Shown here: positions 8,146 through 17,608 of the stretch, piece after piece
Layout: every line of letters starts with the position of its first letter
Numbering within the stretch: the first letter of the stretch is position 1
From: JAFDZV01 sp964455525
Lineage (GTDB): Bacteria > Bacteroidota > Ignavibacteria > OLB7
Assembly: GCA_964455525.1 (NCBI GenBank)
Contig: CAYVWR010000011.1
Span: 77,980-141,979, forward strand
DNA length: 64,000 nucleotides
Direction of reading: 5' to 3'
Notes under the pieces: model-generated
Told to the model about the DNA's origin: nothing
Database searches by the model: none
The model's input: the letters and a program-made list of their open reading frames with translations, nothing else
Made by a program: the position numbers and the translations under genes

Positions 8146-8463
8146 TCAGTCGTCCTGTTCGTCGGCCTCACGTCCGCGTGGCGGCAACGCGTTGATCTTG
8201 GAAAGCTCGCCGTAGATAAAGGTCAATGCCTCGTTGAACGCTTCGCGGAACTTCTCGAAGTCTTCCTTGTAGAGAAAGATTTTGAACTTCTCACGCTCAG
8301 ACTCACCGGTTCGCTTGCTTTCGGTGATCGTCATGTAGAAATCGTTTCCGGCGCGAGTCGAACGAACATCGATGTAGTAAGTTCTCTTCCCTGCTCTCAC
8401 CCGACGTGAGAATACTTCATCACGATTGTTTTCCACGTGCGATTCCTGTAAAAAGTGAGACAT
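8146..8463 (-). CDS. PUR family DNA/RNA-binding protein (DUF3276)
   Basis: The 105-residue protein has the layout of bacterial Pur-alpha-like proteins: EVFSRRVRAGKRTYYIDVR, a central TITESKR segment, KFKIFLYKEDFEKF and a helix ending in an acidic tail. These single-repeat proteins are nearly universal in Bacteroidota and Chlorobiota and bind single-stranded nucleic acid; their cellular task is poorly known. The gene follows the large propeller gene on the minus strand by map position but is transcribed separately from the thiolase pair. Confidence 0.8.
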   Translation of the reverse strand: MSHFLQESHVENNRDEVFSRRVRAGKRTYYIDVRSTRAGNDFYMTITESKRTGESEREKFKIFLYKEDFEKFREAFNEALTFIYGELSKINALPPRGREADEQDD

Positions 8464-8478
8464 AGCTGTGTGATTAGG

Positions 8479-10776
8479 TTAACGCCGAATAACGGCAACT
8501 TTACCCATAACTGCGTTGTCGCCGCTATCGGAACCGGCGGCAATGATATAGACCCCAGTGGGAACGGTAGCACCGTGATCATCCAGGCCATCCCATAGTG
8601 CCACAGCTCCACCCGGCGACGGGAACTGGCGAACCAGCTTCCAGCCAGGCCCGAAAATCTTGATAATGGCATTGGCAGGCAACCCATTGATGCGCAACGG
8701 CTCGGCAGAGGGAACAAGGAACGGTTGAGGTGATACCGAGATCGTCTCGACGTTGCCGGGCGAACGGACGGCGGTGGTGGAGATCCTGTTCAGGCCGTTC
8801 GCGGTCCCAATATAAATATCTCCCGTTGCATCTTCGGCGAGAATGGAGAGCACATCGTTGCTCACCAGCGGAGAATTTTCCTCGGTAAACCTACTCTGTA
8901 CCGCATCCCCTTCCGGGTTTAGAAGGAATACCCCCTGGTTTGTCCCCACCCACTTCCTGTTCAATGCATCCACCGCAATCGCTCTGACGGGGATATCGCT
9001 GAGCGGCCTGATCGTACGGAACACCGCCCTGGTATTGCTATTGAAGACAAAGGAAGTCGGGTTGACCAGCACGGAAACCCCGCGCTCGGTCCCTACCCAT
9101 AGCTCGCCGAGCTGGTCGGTGGCAATCGCCGTCGGCTTGTTCGTCGGCAACCCATCGGCGGTTGTGACCGGCTTCCAGATATCGTCATCAATGGCATCGA
9201 ACGTGCCGCGCTCGTTGAACGCATACAATCCCTGACCGGGATTTATATCTTCGGGGCTGGCAAGCCATTTTGTGCCGTTGTTGTCGATGGCGATCTTCGA
9301 GAACACCCTGACCTTGTTCAGATCGTCGTCATAGGCCTCGAACCCGCTGCCATCGCGCGACTCCTCGCCGGGACGCAACTTTACAACCAGAATGGGACCG
9401 GAGGAGGATCGGTTATCGTAATTGGTGAGCCATGTGCGGCCGTTGGCATCGGTAATCGACTGGCCAACCAGCAGGAACTCTTCCCCGGCAACTCCTGGTG
9501 CCAGCGGGGAGTTCGACTGATTGTACAGCGTCGCCTCGACCCCTTCGGCGGTCGGCCTGATGTTGGTCACCCCCCGGCCATAGGTTCCGGCCCACACAGA
9601 GCCATCAAGACCTGCCCCTATATACCAGACGCTCCTGGCCCTGAGCGCAGGCGGGTTACCCTCGGTAAACCGCTGCCAGACCCCATTGAACAACCGTGAA
9701 AGGCCACGCTCCCCTCGTCCGCCGAACCCGGAGTTTGCGGTCCAGAGCGCATGATCGGTGGCAATCGCAAGATCGTTGAAGATATTGCCTGCTGGCGCAT
9801 TCGGCATCTTGACCGATAGCTCCTCTCCCTGAAGCAGGGCAAAGCCGAGGGTGGAGAAGCCCACCCCGAGTGTGCCATCGTTTGCCATGGCGATTCCCGT
9901 GATCCGGTCCTCTCCATCGGTTACCGAGCGAAAGGTTCCATCCTGATAGCGATAGACCGTATTTCCGGCAGCAGCGGCGATGCGGTTGCCGGAAACAGCC
10001 AGCCGCACCGCGTTATTCGGCAGCTCGCTCCGCCTGCTGTAGCTGTCGGCACTGATCGTATAGGCCCCGCTATCAGCGCCAACAAACAGAGAATCCCCCA
10101 TCTGTGCCAGCGATAGCACTGACGTTGCTCCAGCCAGCGCATACAGATTCCAGGAGCTGGGGTCGGCAAGATTGCTTCCGTTCAGCGGGGCGTTGACAAG
10201 CCCCAGGCCCGTGCCAAGCCAGATCCGGCCATTCCAGAACGCCACCGCGTTCACCGGCGTGTTCTGCGGCACCGGTCCAAACCGGAAATACGACTCGATG
10301 AAGATGCTGTCATCGGGATTATAGACGCCGACACCGAAATCGGTAAGCACGTAGACACGCCCCGCATTGAACCCGAACCCGTTGATCTTACGGCTTGGAC
10401 GATCCCCCATCGTAGCGATCTCGGTGGCATAACTCCAGCTTCCGCTGCCACGGATAATGCTGATAAACCCGTTGTTGCTCCCCGCATAAACATCGCCGGT
10501 GGCGGGATCGACATCAACGGCGGTGGTGTTCAGCGCCATCAACCCTTCGGTAGTATGATAGATTCTGAAGGAATCCGGCCGCGATGTATATCCTACCACC
10601 CCACCGGTCGTCGCCACCCAGAATGCCCCCTCCCCATCGAAGGCCACGCTCTGCGCCGAGTTCAGGGCGCTGTAGACCGTCCATGTATGATTATCATTGG
10701 TCTGTGCCGTTGCCCGCATGGCAAGAACGCAGACAAAAGCAAGAGCGAGCGTGACTATCTCTGTTGAGGATCTCAT
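8479..10776 (-). CDS. secreted two-component-regulator-type beta-propeller protein with FlgD-like C-terminal domain
   Basis: Starting at the ATG at 10776 gives 765 residues with a signal peptide ending ATAQ. The body holds many repeats of the form AIATDQLGELWVGTERG, AVDALNRKWVGTNQG and AEDATGDIYIGTANGLNR, the two-component regulator propeller repeat. Residues from about 680 on resemble the FlgD Ig-like domain that replaces the type IX sorting tail in this group (NAIIKIFGPGWKLVRQF, WDGLDDHGATVPTGVYI). Together these indicate an exported or surface-anchored propeller rather than a sensor kinase; no kinase domain is present. An upstream in-frame extension to 10878 lacks a signal peptide and was not used. 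The PUR gene begins 15 bases downstream of its stop. Confidence 0.75.
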   Translation of the reverse strand: MRSSTEIVTLALAFVCVLAMRATAQTNDNHTWTVYSALNSAQSVAFDGEGAFWVATTGGVVGYTSRPDSFRIYHTTEGLMALNTTAVDVDPATGDVYAGSNNGFISIIRGSGSWSYATEIATMGDRPSRKINGFGFNAGRVYVLTDFGVGVYNPDDSIFIESYFRFGPVPQNTPVNAVAFWNGRIWLGTGLGLVNAPLNGSNLADPSSWNLYALAGATSVLSLAQMGDSLFVGADSGAYTISADSYSRRSELPNNAVRLAVSGNRIAAAAGNTVYRYQDGTFRSVTDGEDRITGIAMANDGTLGVGFSTLGFALLQGEELSVKMPNAPAGNIFNDLAIATDHALWTANSGFGGRGERGLSRLFNGVWQRFTEGNPPALRARSVWYIGAGLDGSVWAGTYGRGVTNIRPTAEGVEATLYNQSNSPLAPGVAGEEFLLVGQSITDANGRTWLTNYDNRSSSGPILVVKLRPGEESRDGSGFEAYDDDLNKVRVFSKIAIDNNGTKWLASPEDINPGQGLYAFNERGTFDAIDDDIWKPVTTADGLPTNKPTAIATDQLGELWVGTERGVSVLVNPTSFVFNSNTRAVFRTIRPLSDIPVRAIAVDALNRKWVGTNQGVFLLNPEGDAVQSRFTEENSPLVSNDVLSILAEDATGDIYIGTANGLNRISTTAVRSPGNVETISVSPQPFLVPSAEPLRINGLPANAIIKIFGPGWKLVRQFPSPGGAVALWDGLDDHGATVPTGVYIIAAGSDSGDNAVMGKVAVIRR

Positions 10777-11088
10777 ACGGCACTGTACATTACGAAGAGC
10801 TGATTGGAACCCATCGGAGCATCTACCGAGACGCTGGGATAACCAGATCGCGGCAACCAACATCCAACAACGCCGCAATGCAAGGCATTACGAGGTAGGA
10901 ATAACGTTCCCGGGCAACGCCTTGCCATGACCGGGTATCCGAGACGGGCTATGCATACGGGGACAACCGAATCCAACCGGCATGTTCGGCCAGCCCTTGT
11001 GGCGTGTCCGGGCGTTGCCAACCATAGACGCACACCGTGGGCTGCCGGGAATCATCAGCGGCAACGGGCACGATCGGCAGATACAACC

Positions 11089-11586
11089 TCAGGAGTTCAA
11101 GGCCGGCTCATCATGGCCGGAATCGATTGCACGGAGCAGATTTACCATCTCGATCCCCGCCTGTGCGGCCTCCCATCCCTTGTTCCCCGCCTTTGTTCCG
11201 GCGCGCTCGATAGCCTGCTCAATGGAGTCAACCGTCAGCACACCAAACAGACAGGGGACGCCGCTGCTCATCATGGCAGAGGAGATCCCCTTGGTAGCCT
11301 CACCGGCGACATACGAGAAGTGCGGGGTCGCACCCCGTATCACCGCGCCAAGCGCTATCACCGCATCATACCGCCCCGTCCCGGCAAGACGTTGTACGAC
11401 GAGCGGAAGCTCGAACGCGCCGGGACAATACACGGTCGTGCAGTTGCCTTCATCTCCTCCATGCATTCGGATGCAGTCAAGGGCACCCTCAAGCAATCGT
11501 TTGGTGATGAAATCGTTCCACCTGGTGACAACGATCGCAAAACGTTGCCCTGCGGCACTGAGCGATCCTTCGATAACGTTTGCCAT
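11089..11586 (-). CDS. ribH: 6,7-dimethyl-8-ribityllumazine synthase
   Basis: The enzyme condenses 5-amino-6-ribitylamino-uracil with 3,4-dihydroxy-2-butanone 4-phosphate to make lumazine, the riboflavin precursor, and assembles as a cytosolic capsid-like shell. The 165 residues carry the substrate loop CPGAFELP (54-61), GAVIRGATPHF with the catalytic His89, and the SSGVPCLFGVLT segment with a normal spacing to the C-terminal helix. No other rib gene is adjacent, and no FMN riboswitch was seen in the 90 bases before the start. The gene is divergent from the DUF547 gene. Confidence 0.92.
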   Translation of the reverse strand: MANVIEGSLSAAGQRFAIVVTRWNDFITKRLLEGALDCIRMHGGDEGNCTTVYCPGAFELPLVVQRLAGTGRYDAVIALGAVIRGATPHFSYVAGEATKGISSAMMSSGVPCLFGVLTVDSIEQAIERAGTKAGNKGWEAAQAGIEMVNLLRAIDSGHDEPALNS

Positions 11587-11677
11587 ACAAGATTATTCCG
11601 GGATTCAAACCTGACTGCATGTCCGTAGACCATGCAACGTGCAGTCGAAAAACAGGCTGAAATATAAGGAATACGCG

Positions 11678-12433
11678 ATGACCCTTTTGAACAAAACTGT
11701 CCCGCTGCACGTCTGGCCGCTTGCCTGCATACTGCTGATGGCCTCGTTCTGTGCGCTCCAGGCCACTCCGCAGGACTTCGATCACTCAGCCTTCGACCGT
11801 CTTCTGGCACAGGCGGTCGTCAACGGCAGAGTCGATTACGCAGCATTCAGAACCAGTAGGGAGTTCGCCGCCTATCTGGTCGCGCTGGAACGTGCAGCTC
11901 CGGCCACACTCCCGGCCGCCGGGCAGCTTGCGTTCTGGATCAATGCCTATAATTCTCTTACCATCAGGAACGTGCTCGACAACCCCGGAATCAAACAGCC
12001 AACGGATATCAAGGGGTTCTTCGACATCAGGAAATTCAAGGTCGCCGGGCAGCAGCTTTCCTTGAACGATATCGAGAACACCATCATCCGTGCGCGATTC
12101 AAGGACCCGCTTATCCACTTCGGGCTTGTCTGCGCAGCACGAAGCTGTCCGCCGCTCCTTCCTCGTGCCTATACCGGCAGCACCGTGTATACGCTTCTTG
12201 CACAGAACGCCACGGCATATCTGGCCTCCCAGTACAACCGCTATGATATCAAGGACAATGTGCTGCGGCTCTCGAAGATCTTCGAGTGGTACGCGGCGGA
12301 TTTCAACGGCGAGGCCGGAACACGGGATTTTGTCAGGAAGTACGGTACGGTGCAGATGAAACAGGCGCTTGCAGCCTCTCCGGCTGTAACGGTCGCGTTT
12401 CTGGAGTATGACTGGACCTTGAACGCCCGATAG
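11678..12433 (+). CDS. secreted DUF547 protein
   Basis: The ATG at 11678 has an AAGGAA ribosome site and opens a signal peptide (residues about 8-30), so the longer in-frame start at 11639 was rejected. The mature region carries DUF547 hallmarks: LAFWINAYNSLTI, IENTIIR, and FGLVCAARSCPPL with its conserved cysteine pair, then LSKIFEWYAADF. The fold is related to thiol enzymes, but no reaction is established. The protein is probably periplasmic or outer-surface. It is a single gene, divergent from ribH. Confidence 0.8.
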   Translation: MTLLNKTVPLHVWPLACILLMASFCALQATPQDFDHSAFDRLLAQAVVNGRVDYAAFRTSREFAAYLVALERAAPATLPAAGQLAFWINAYNSLTIRNVLDNPGIKQPTDIKGFFDIRKFKVAGQQLSLNDIENTIIRARFKDPLIHFGLVCAARSCPPLLPRAYTGSTVYTLLAQNATAYLASQYNRYDIKDNVLRLSKIFEWYAADFNGEAGTRDFVRKYGTVQMKQALAASPAVTVAFLEYDWTLNAR

Positions 12434-12561
12434 GCACACACGGACGCTGGCTGGATAAACGTTATCGGCGATATGGCGGCGACATATGCCGAAGACTCCA
12501 GGATCGAGGCAGCACATCCTGGAACGGCGGGTTCGTTCCGTATATACCTGGCAGGCTACTC

Positions 12562-13023
12562 CTACGGCAGAGTGCTCGGCAGGAAGATATCGAACCGCCC
12601 CACCACCTGATAGGAGCAGCAGCCACCAACCTCGCGAACCCTGACGTCCCGTACCGTATCGCCCCGCTCTCCTCGCATGGCAACGATGAGGAATGGGGCT
12701 GCGGGCAATCCGCCAGCAGTGTAGCGCATAAAATACGCGCCATCAATCGCCAACGTCTCAAAGGCAGTTGTATCGCCACCATCAACCCGCAACAGACGCA
12801 CAATAGCGTCGGTTGTCGGGCGACGTACCACAATGGTCGTATCAACGCTCAACGGCGTACCGGCTTGATTCATCACGAGAGTGGTATCAACGCTCAGCGT
12901 GTCGATCACGGATATCACCAGGGCCGGTGGCACCGGGCCGCACACCACATCACCGCAATTATCGCCACAGCCATGCAGCAGCAGCATCGCAATACCAAGA
13001 AGGGCGGCAGAAAGTCGATTCAT
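12562..13023 (-). CDS. putative lipoprotein
   Basis: Residues 1-18 form a lipoprotein signal with lipobox LLHGC, so the mature protein would start with a lipid-anchored cysteine. The following residues are Cys-rich (CGDNCGDVVCG) and lead into a repeated SVDTTLV/SVDTTIV phrase and a beta-rich body with VGGCCSYQVVGRF near the end. I do not recognise a family. The start is 5 bases after the stop of the DprE1-like gene on the same strand, so it is probably co-transcribed with it. Confidence 0.6.
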   Translation of the reverse strand: MNRLSAALLGIAMLLLHGCGDNCGDVVCGPVPPALVISVIDTLSVDTTLVMNQAGTPLSVDTTIVVRRPTTDAIVRLLRVDGGDTTAFETLAIDGAYFMRYTAGGLPAAPFLIVAMRGERGDTVRDVRVREVGGCCSYQVVGRFDIFLPSTLP

Positions 13024-13028
13024 CGTAA

Positions 13029-14546
13029 TTATCCCGTGGAAACTATGCTCTGGATCATCGGGGGTTCGTGAGGATTCTCCCGATCTACTGATACCGCGCC
13101 GGCAGATGCTCCGCAGGAACCAAAGAGCCGACGATACAGGTTCGTCTCCAGGATGCCTTCCGGGTCGCACAGATTCTTAAGCTGCATAAATCTCTGCACG
13201 GTCTCCCGCCCCAGATATCGTTCAACCGATGGTGCCCGCAGGGTGCTATCCTTGGCGAAGTAGAACCGCCCACCGGCATCAAGGACGATATCATCCAACC
13301 GGCTGGCCAGATCCCAGATTGCCGTACGATTTTTTGCGGTCACCCGGAAATCGAGCGCAAGCGAATACCCATCCACCGCATGGGTCATCGGAAATGGGTC
13401 CTTGCGATGGCGCTTGAAGACAGCCAGATAAGGGGGATACCCCACCTTCCGTGCAAGCGCAAGCTGCTGGCGAAACGCCTCCTCGGCATGCTCGGCCGGG
13501 ATAAAGCTCTGGTACTGTACAAGCCCTCCCCTGCCATACGCCAGCTTCCAGTTCGGCACATAATCCAGCAGGAACGCGAAGGCAGCATGGGATTGCCGGA
13601 ACGGTTTGCCGCGATCGAGCAGGGCGCTGGCAGCGAACTTCGCCATGTTGATTGCGCGTATACCACCATTGTTCATAAAGGGGCGCATAAAGCGCCACAA
13701 TGTCGATTTCGGCAGCAGGCCAAGGATGGTATCGGGGAGCTGCTGATGTTCGATCCGTAGCGTCTGTGCGGGATTCTGATCCTCGCCTGGCTTCAGATAA
13801 TGGGCTTCATGAACCACACCACGTCCCAGGCCTCTTCCTGTAGCAAATGCATCGATCCAGCCGACCAGATAGTCGACATGATCGACGCGCTCCTCAAAAA
13901 CCCGCACCATCTCCCGAAGGGACTTCACGTTGATGGCAACCACATCGAGCAGGCCGGAACTGACACGTTTCAGCCGGAGCGTCACGGTGGTGATGCAGCC
14001 AAGCATACCGAACCCACCGATCGCAGCATGAAACAGCTCTACGTTCTCCTGGCGCGAGCACCGCGCAAGCTCTCCGGTGGGAAGCAGCATCTCCAGTTCC
14101 ATGATATGCTCGCCGATCGTCCCCACGGCAAAATTGTTCTTCCCATGAATGTTCATCGAGGCGCATCCTCCCAGCGTCGGGAACATGGTGCCGGGCACAA
14201 CCGGAGGCCACCAGCCATCCGGGAGCACATATTCCCAGAGCTGCCGGATGCTTACACCGGCCTCTGCCTTGACAACCCCGGTGACCGGGTTCCACTCCAG
14301 CACACGGCAGAACCGGGTCATATCCAGAATGATATTCTCGGCATTGAGCGCGGCATCCCCATAGCTTCTCCCGGCTCCCCTGAATGCAATCGAACGCCCG
14401 GAACGGCGCGCCAGAGCAAAGACATCTCTGATGCCCTGGAGTGTGGATGGACGGTAGACATAGGAAACAGCATCGGTGCTCATCCCCCAGCCGGAGACCA
14501 CCTCGATATGCTGTGCGGGAAATATGAAGGAGGGATCGCTGCTCAT
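13029..14546 (-). CDS. FAD-dependent oxidoreductase, DprE1-like
   Basis: The protein has an N-terminal FAD-binding PCMH-type domain: GRSIAFRGAGRSYGDAALN, GVSIRQLWEYVLPDGWW, PTLGGCASMNIHGKNN. It is followed by a sugar-oxidase-type C-terminal domain with AVFKRHRKDP and a C-terminal NLYRRLFG. This is the layout of decaprenylphosphoryl-ribose oxidase DprE1, which oxidises a polyprenyl-phosphate-linked sugar at C2. The SDR gene upstream resembles DprE2, the matching reductase, so the pair would epimerise a lipid-linked sugar. The ATG at 14546 was chosen; an upstream TTG at 14573 would add nine residues and overlap the SDR gene. The real sugar substrate is unknown. Confidence 0.7.
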   Translation of the reverse strand: MSSDPSFIFPAQHIEVVSGWGMSTDAVSYVYRPSTLQGIRDVFALARRSGRSIAFRGAGRSYGDAALNAENIILDMTRFCRVLEWNPVTGVVKAEAGVSIRQLWEYVLPDGWWPPVVPGTMFPTLGGCASMNIHGKNNFAVGTIGEHIMELEMLLPTGELARCSRQENVELFHAAIGGFGMLGCITTVTLRLKRVSSGLLDVVAINVKSLREMVRVFEERVDHVDYLVGWIDAFATGRGLGRGVVHEAHYLKPGEDQNPAQTLRIEHQQLPDTILGLLPKSTLWRFMRPFMNNGGIRAINMAKFAASALLDRGKPFRQSHAAFAFLLDYVPNWKLAYGRGGLVQYQSFIPAEHAEEAFRQQLALARKVGYPPYLAVFKRHRKDPFPMTHAVDGYSLALDFRVTAKNRTAIWDLASRLDDIVLDAGGRFYFAKDSTLRAPSVERYLGRETVQRFMQLKNLCDPEGILETNLYRRLFGSCGASAGAVSVDRENPHEPPMIQSIVSTG

Positions 14547-14562
14547 ACGTCGATAAATAATC

Positions 14563-15318
14563 TCAGATGCCAAGGCGCCGGAAGAGCACCGAAGGAATGG
14601 AACGCACCACCAGCCCCACCAGCCGCCACCGTCCCGGAATGTAGGCGGTGGTTCGTCCTGCTCTGGCAGCCCGCAGGATAAGTTCGGCAGCGCGTTCGGC
14701 AGAGACCAGCCAGAAAAGCCCCGGCATCCCCCGTGTCATGGCCGTATCGATAAACCCCGGCTTGATCGTAACGATACTGACGCCATAGCGGCCAAGACGA
14801 TTGCGCAGGGCTTCAAGATAGGTATCAAGCGCCGCCTTGCTGGTACAGTAGGCGGGGTTTCCACGGCGGCCACGATCCCCGGCAATAGAGGAGATGCCGA
14901 CGATAGTCCCGCGCTTCGTCCGCTCGAACCGCTTGGCGGCCTCGTTGAGCCACGCCATCGCACCAAGCGTATTCACCTCCATGATAGAAGTATCCTTGCC
15001 AGTATCGTATTCATCCTCGGTCACCCGTGGCATAACCCCTGCCGCATAGAATATCACATCGAGTCCACCGAGCCGACCGGTCAGATCCTGAAACAACGCA
15101 GGCACCGCCGGACGATCAAGCACATCATGCACTGCGATAATGGCAACCTCGCCACCGGCCCGCTCGTTAAGCTCGTCGCGCAGCCGTTGCAGCTCATCGC
15201 CGCGCCGTGCCACAAGCGCCACCCGGCACCCCTCGCCGACAAGACGGCGGGCAAGGGCCTCTCCCAGACCGGAAGAGGCACCAACCACGATGGCATACTT
15301 CCACAAGAGCCTTTTCAT
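14563..15318 (-). CDS. short-chain dehydrogenase/reductase, DprE2-like
   Basis: This classical SDR of about 251 residues has the NAD(P) loop VVGASSGLGEALARRL at the N-terminus, VALVARRGDEL for cofactor choice, YAAGVMP in place of NNAG, and catalytic Ser/Tyr/Lys in ISSIAGDRG and NPAYCTSKAALD. The C-terminal hydrophobic stretch RLVGLVVRSIPSVLFRR suggests membrane association, as for DprE2. Start at 15318 places the Rossmann loop at residue 10; the longer frame to 15411 has no support. It is followed within 16 bases by the DprE1-like gene. Confidence 0.75.
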   Translation of the reverse strand: MKRLLWKYAIVVGASSGLGEALARRLVGEGCRVALVARRGDELQRLRDELNERAGGEVAIIAVHDVLDRPAVPALFQDLTGRLGGLDVIFYAAGVMPRVTEDEYDTGKDTSIMEVNTLGAMAWLNEAAKRFERTKRGTIVGISSIAGDRGRRGNPAYCTSKAALDTYLEALRNRLGRYGVSIVTIKPGFIDTAMTRGMPGLFWLVSAERAAELILRAARAGRTTAYIPGRWRLVGLVVRSIPSVLFRRLGI

Positions 15319-16071
15319 ACAATTCCATTCTGAAATAGGTAAGGATAACCAGGGAGAAGGAAGGGAACGCCTCAGGCGATATTCGTCCTCGTGGCACAGA
15401 TACCCCGGCAAAGGCAGCCAACCATCCCACTAGAATCCATGTTCGACGCAAAAGCACGCTAAAATAAGGGCTATCATCGGGATAGCCGCAACCGAACTGT
15501 TGCGGTGCCTACGTGCAATAGCATGGATGAGTCCGTCCTTCCTATCTCCTTTGTGCAACGGTACAGGCCAGCAGGCTCAACCATTGGCACTAAAATTGTA
15601 TGATTCCGTTCCTATGCGTCCAGCTCTTGATATAATATCCGTGAGGTCCGAGGTCCTGGGACGAGGTGGCAACTGGTAAAGTTCCCGCTCCACGTTATTC
15701 TCGGCTATTATTTCAGATCATAGGCTGGTATCAAACGGGGAGAGGGTCATGCGTCCTGCGATCCGATAAGCAGCCTTTTAGGTCGAGACTGTTTGTATCC
15801 TGTGCTTCAACGTCCAGTGAAGTGCAGGGCTGAGAAGGATCGGCACACCAGGTCCGTGTGTATAATGTTCTATGCCCCTCTCCCTTTTGTATTCTCCGCA
15901 CTACCAGCCTCCATAGCAGTGACATCAGCTATATCTGTCCCCCCCGTCAGCAGCAGACGTTCCCTCCCCAGCAGGATAGGCTTCTAACACTACGCTCTTC
16001 TCACACGTTGTTATAGCCAGAACGATCCCTGCTTTCATTGTCTCGTGATAAGAATCAACGGAGGTCCTACA
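15319..16071. other. long intergenic region
   Basis: About 750 bases between the SDR start and the small membrane-protein gene contain only short frames with no similarity that I recognise. Repeated stops on both strands and local AT-rich patches make it look non-coding. It must contain the promoters for the minus-strand SDR/DprE1 operon and the plus-strand small gene, but I found no clear consensus box. Confidence 0.5.
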
Positions 16072-16278
16072 ATGAAAACCACTTCATACGGTAATATGGT
16101 GGAACGGGAATATGAAGAACATCTGGCAGGTCGTATGCCTGGCGTGATAGATCTTCATTCCCCCTACGCGCAGAGTGATGGCTATGAACTCGGCCATCGT
16201 ATCGGCACAATGCGTGGCCTACTGATAGGCTCGGTCTCGGGAGCGATCATGATGCTGGTGGTCAGGCTTCTCTTCTGA
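16072..16278 (+). CDS. small single-span membrane protein
   Basis: The ATG at 16072 follows a strong GGAGG at 16059-16064 region with proper spacing. The 68 residues begin polar and charged (MVEREYEEHLAGRMPGV), pass GYELGHRIGTMRG and end in one membrane segment (GLLIGSVSGAIMMLVVRLLF). I know no family for it. A 13-base stem hairpin closes the transcript at 16309-16350, so the gene looks like a free-standing unit. Confidence 0.6.
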   Translation: MKTTSYGNMVEREYEEHLAGRMPGVIDLHSPYAQSDGYELGHRIGTMRGLLIGSVSGAIMMLVVRLLF

Positions 16279-16308
16279 GCTATCGCTGAAGCCCTGTCTA
16301 GTACAGAC

Positions 16309-16350
16309 AACGCTCCACAGCCAGCCAGAGTATGGTTGCTGTGGAGCGTT
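16309..16350 (+). terminator. terminator-like hairpin after the small membrane-protein gene
   Basis: AACGCTCCACAGC (16309-16321) pairs perfectly with GCTGTGGAGCGTT (16338-16350) around a 16-base loop. The following bases are only weakly T-rich. It lies between the plus-strand small gene and the converging PLP-enzyme gene. Confidence 0.55.
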
Positions 16351-16418
16351 CATTGTATCTATCAGGGGCATGGCAGTGGCAATGCGCCCGATGTTCCGGG
16401 GCGCATTGCCGCATCCGC

Positions 16419-17564
16419 TTATGATGCTGAGAGCGCCTGGTCGATATCGGCGATCAGATCGGTCACATCCTCGATGCCAACCGAGAAGCGCACCAGCCCA
16501 TCGGTGATGCCAAGCCGCGCACGGTTCTCCGGCGGCACCGAGCCATGGGTCATCGACACCGGATGACAGAGAAGCGACTCCACCCCGCCGAGCGATTCCG
16601 CAAAGGTAAAAAGCTTAACAGCAGCGCAGAAACGACGTGCACGCTCAAGCGATCCGAGGTCGGCCGAGATCATCCCGCCGAACCCGCTCATCTGCTGTAT
16701 GGCAAGGTCCCGCTGTGGGAAGTTGGGAAGTCCCGGATAGTATACGGCATGGAACTCCGGGCGGGCATCCAGATAATCTGCCACCTGCTCGGCGTTCAGA
16801 CAATGGCGATCCATGCGCACTGGCAGAGTCTTCAGCGATCGCAGGGTGAGATAACAATCCTGCGGCCCCGGCACCGCACCGCAGGCATTCTGGATAAACG
16901 CCAGACGGTCGCCAAGCTCATGATCGGCTGTCACAACCAGCCCTCCAACCAGATCGCTATGCCCACCGATATACTTTGTCGATGAATGAAGCACAATCGA
17001 TGCACCGTAGGCAAGCGGGTTTTGCAGATAGGGACTCATGAAGGTATTGTCCACCACAAGCAGAACCCCATGCTCACCGGCTATTGCACCAAGCGCGCTC
17101 AGATCGCAGAGCCGCATCATGGGATTGGTCGGCGTCTCGGCATAGATCATCCGGGTATTCTCCCGGATCGCCGCGCGCACATTCTCCGGCTCGCGGAAAT
17201 CGACATAGGTGAAGCTATAGCCATAACGCCCGAGCACCTTGTCGAACAAACGGAAGCTGCCCCCGTACATGTCATCGCCGGCAACGATATGATCGCCGGG
17301 GGAGAGCAGGCGCATCACCGCGTCGATCGCAGCAAGGCCGCTGGCAAAGGCAAGGCCTCGCTTGCCCCCTTCAAGCTCCGCAATACATGCTTCCAGCGCA
17401 CCACGTGTGGGGTGCTGTGTACGGGCATACTCATAGCCGGTATGATCCCCTATCCCCTTCTGTGCATAGGTGGATGTCTGAAAGATGGGGACATTCACCG
17501 CGCCGGTTGTCGGCTCCGGCTCCTGTCCCGCATGAATCGCCTTGGTTGAAAATCCGTACTCCAT
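16419..17564 (-). CDS. cystathionine gamma-synthase / gamma-lyase family PLP enzyme
   Basis: The 381-residue PLP fold-type I enzyme acts in Cys/Met metabolism. Visible marks are GFSTKAIHAGQ at the N-terminus, the YEYARTQHPTRGALE segment, GDDMYGGSFRLF, the cofactor-contacting VVDNTFMSPYLQNPL and the PLP lysine in HSSTKYIGGHSD. The C-terminal SLGGVESLLCHPVSMTHGS is typical of cystathionine gamma-synthase and gamma-lyase; the two cannot be told apart safely here. The start at 17564 gives a normal length; the long in-frame extension to 18089 runs antisense-frame through the next gene and was refused. The binding-protein gene upstream ends 45 bases before it. Confidence 0.85.
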   Translation of the reverse strand: MEYGFSTKAIHAGQEPEPTTGAVNVPIFQTSTYAQKGIGDHTGYEYARTQHPTRGALEACIAELEGGKRGLAFASGLAAIDAVMRLLSPGDHIVAGDDMYGGSFRLFDKVLGRYGYSFTYVDFREPENVRAAIRENTRMIYAETPTNPMMRLCDLSALGAIAGEHGVLLVVDNTFMSPYLQNPLAYGASIVLHSSTKYIGGHSDLVGGLVVTADHELGDRLAFIQNACGAVPGPQDCYLTLRSLKTLPVRMDRHCLNAEQVADYLDARPEFHAVYYPGLPNFPQRDLAIQQMSGFGGMISADLGSLERARRFCAAVKLFTFAESLGGVESLLCHPVSMTHGSVPPENRARLGITDGLVRFSVGIEDVTDLIADIDQALSAS

Positions 17565-17608
17565 AAACCCCTTGCTTCTGTTATTTCGGATGAAAACATT
17601 CCTGGGGC

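Noticed and set aside
11587..11677. FMN riboswitch for ribH
   Set aside because: The gap is only about 90 bases and lacks the conserved helices.
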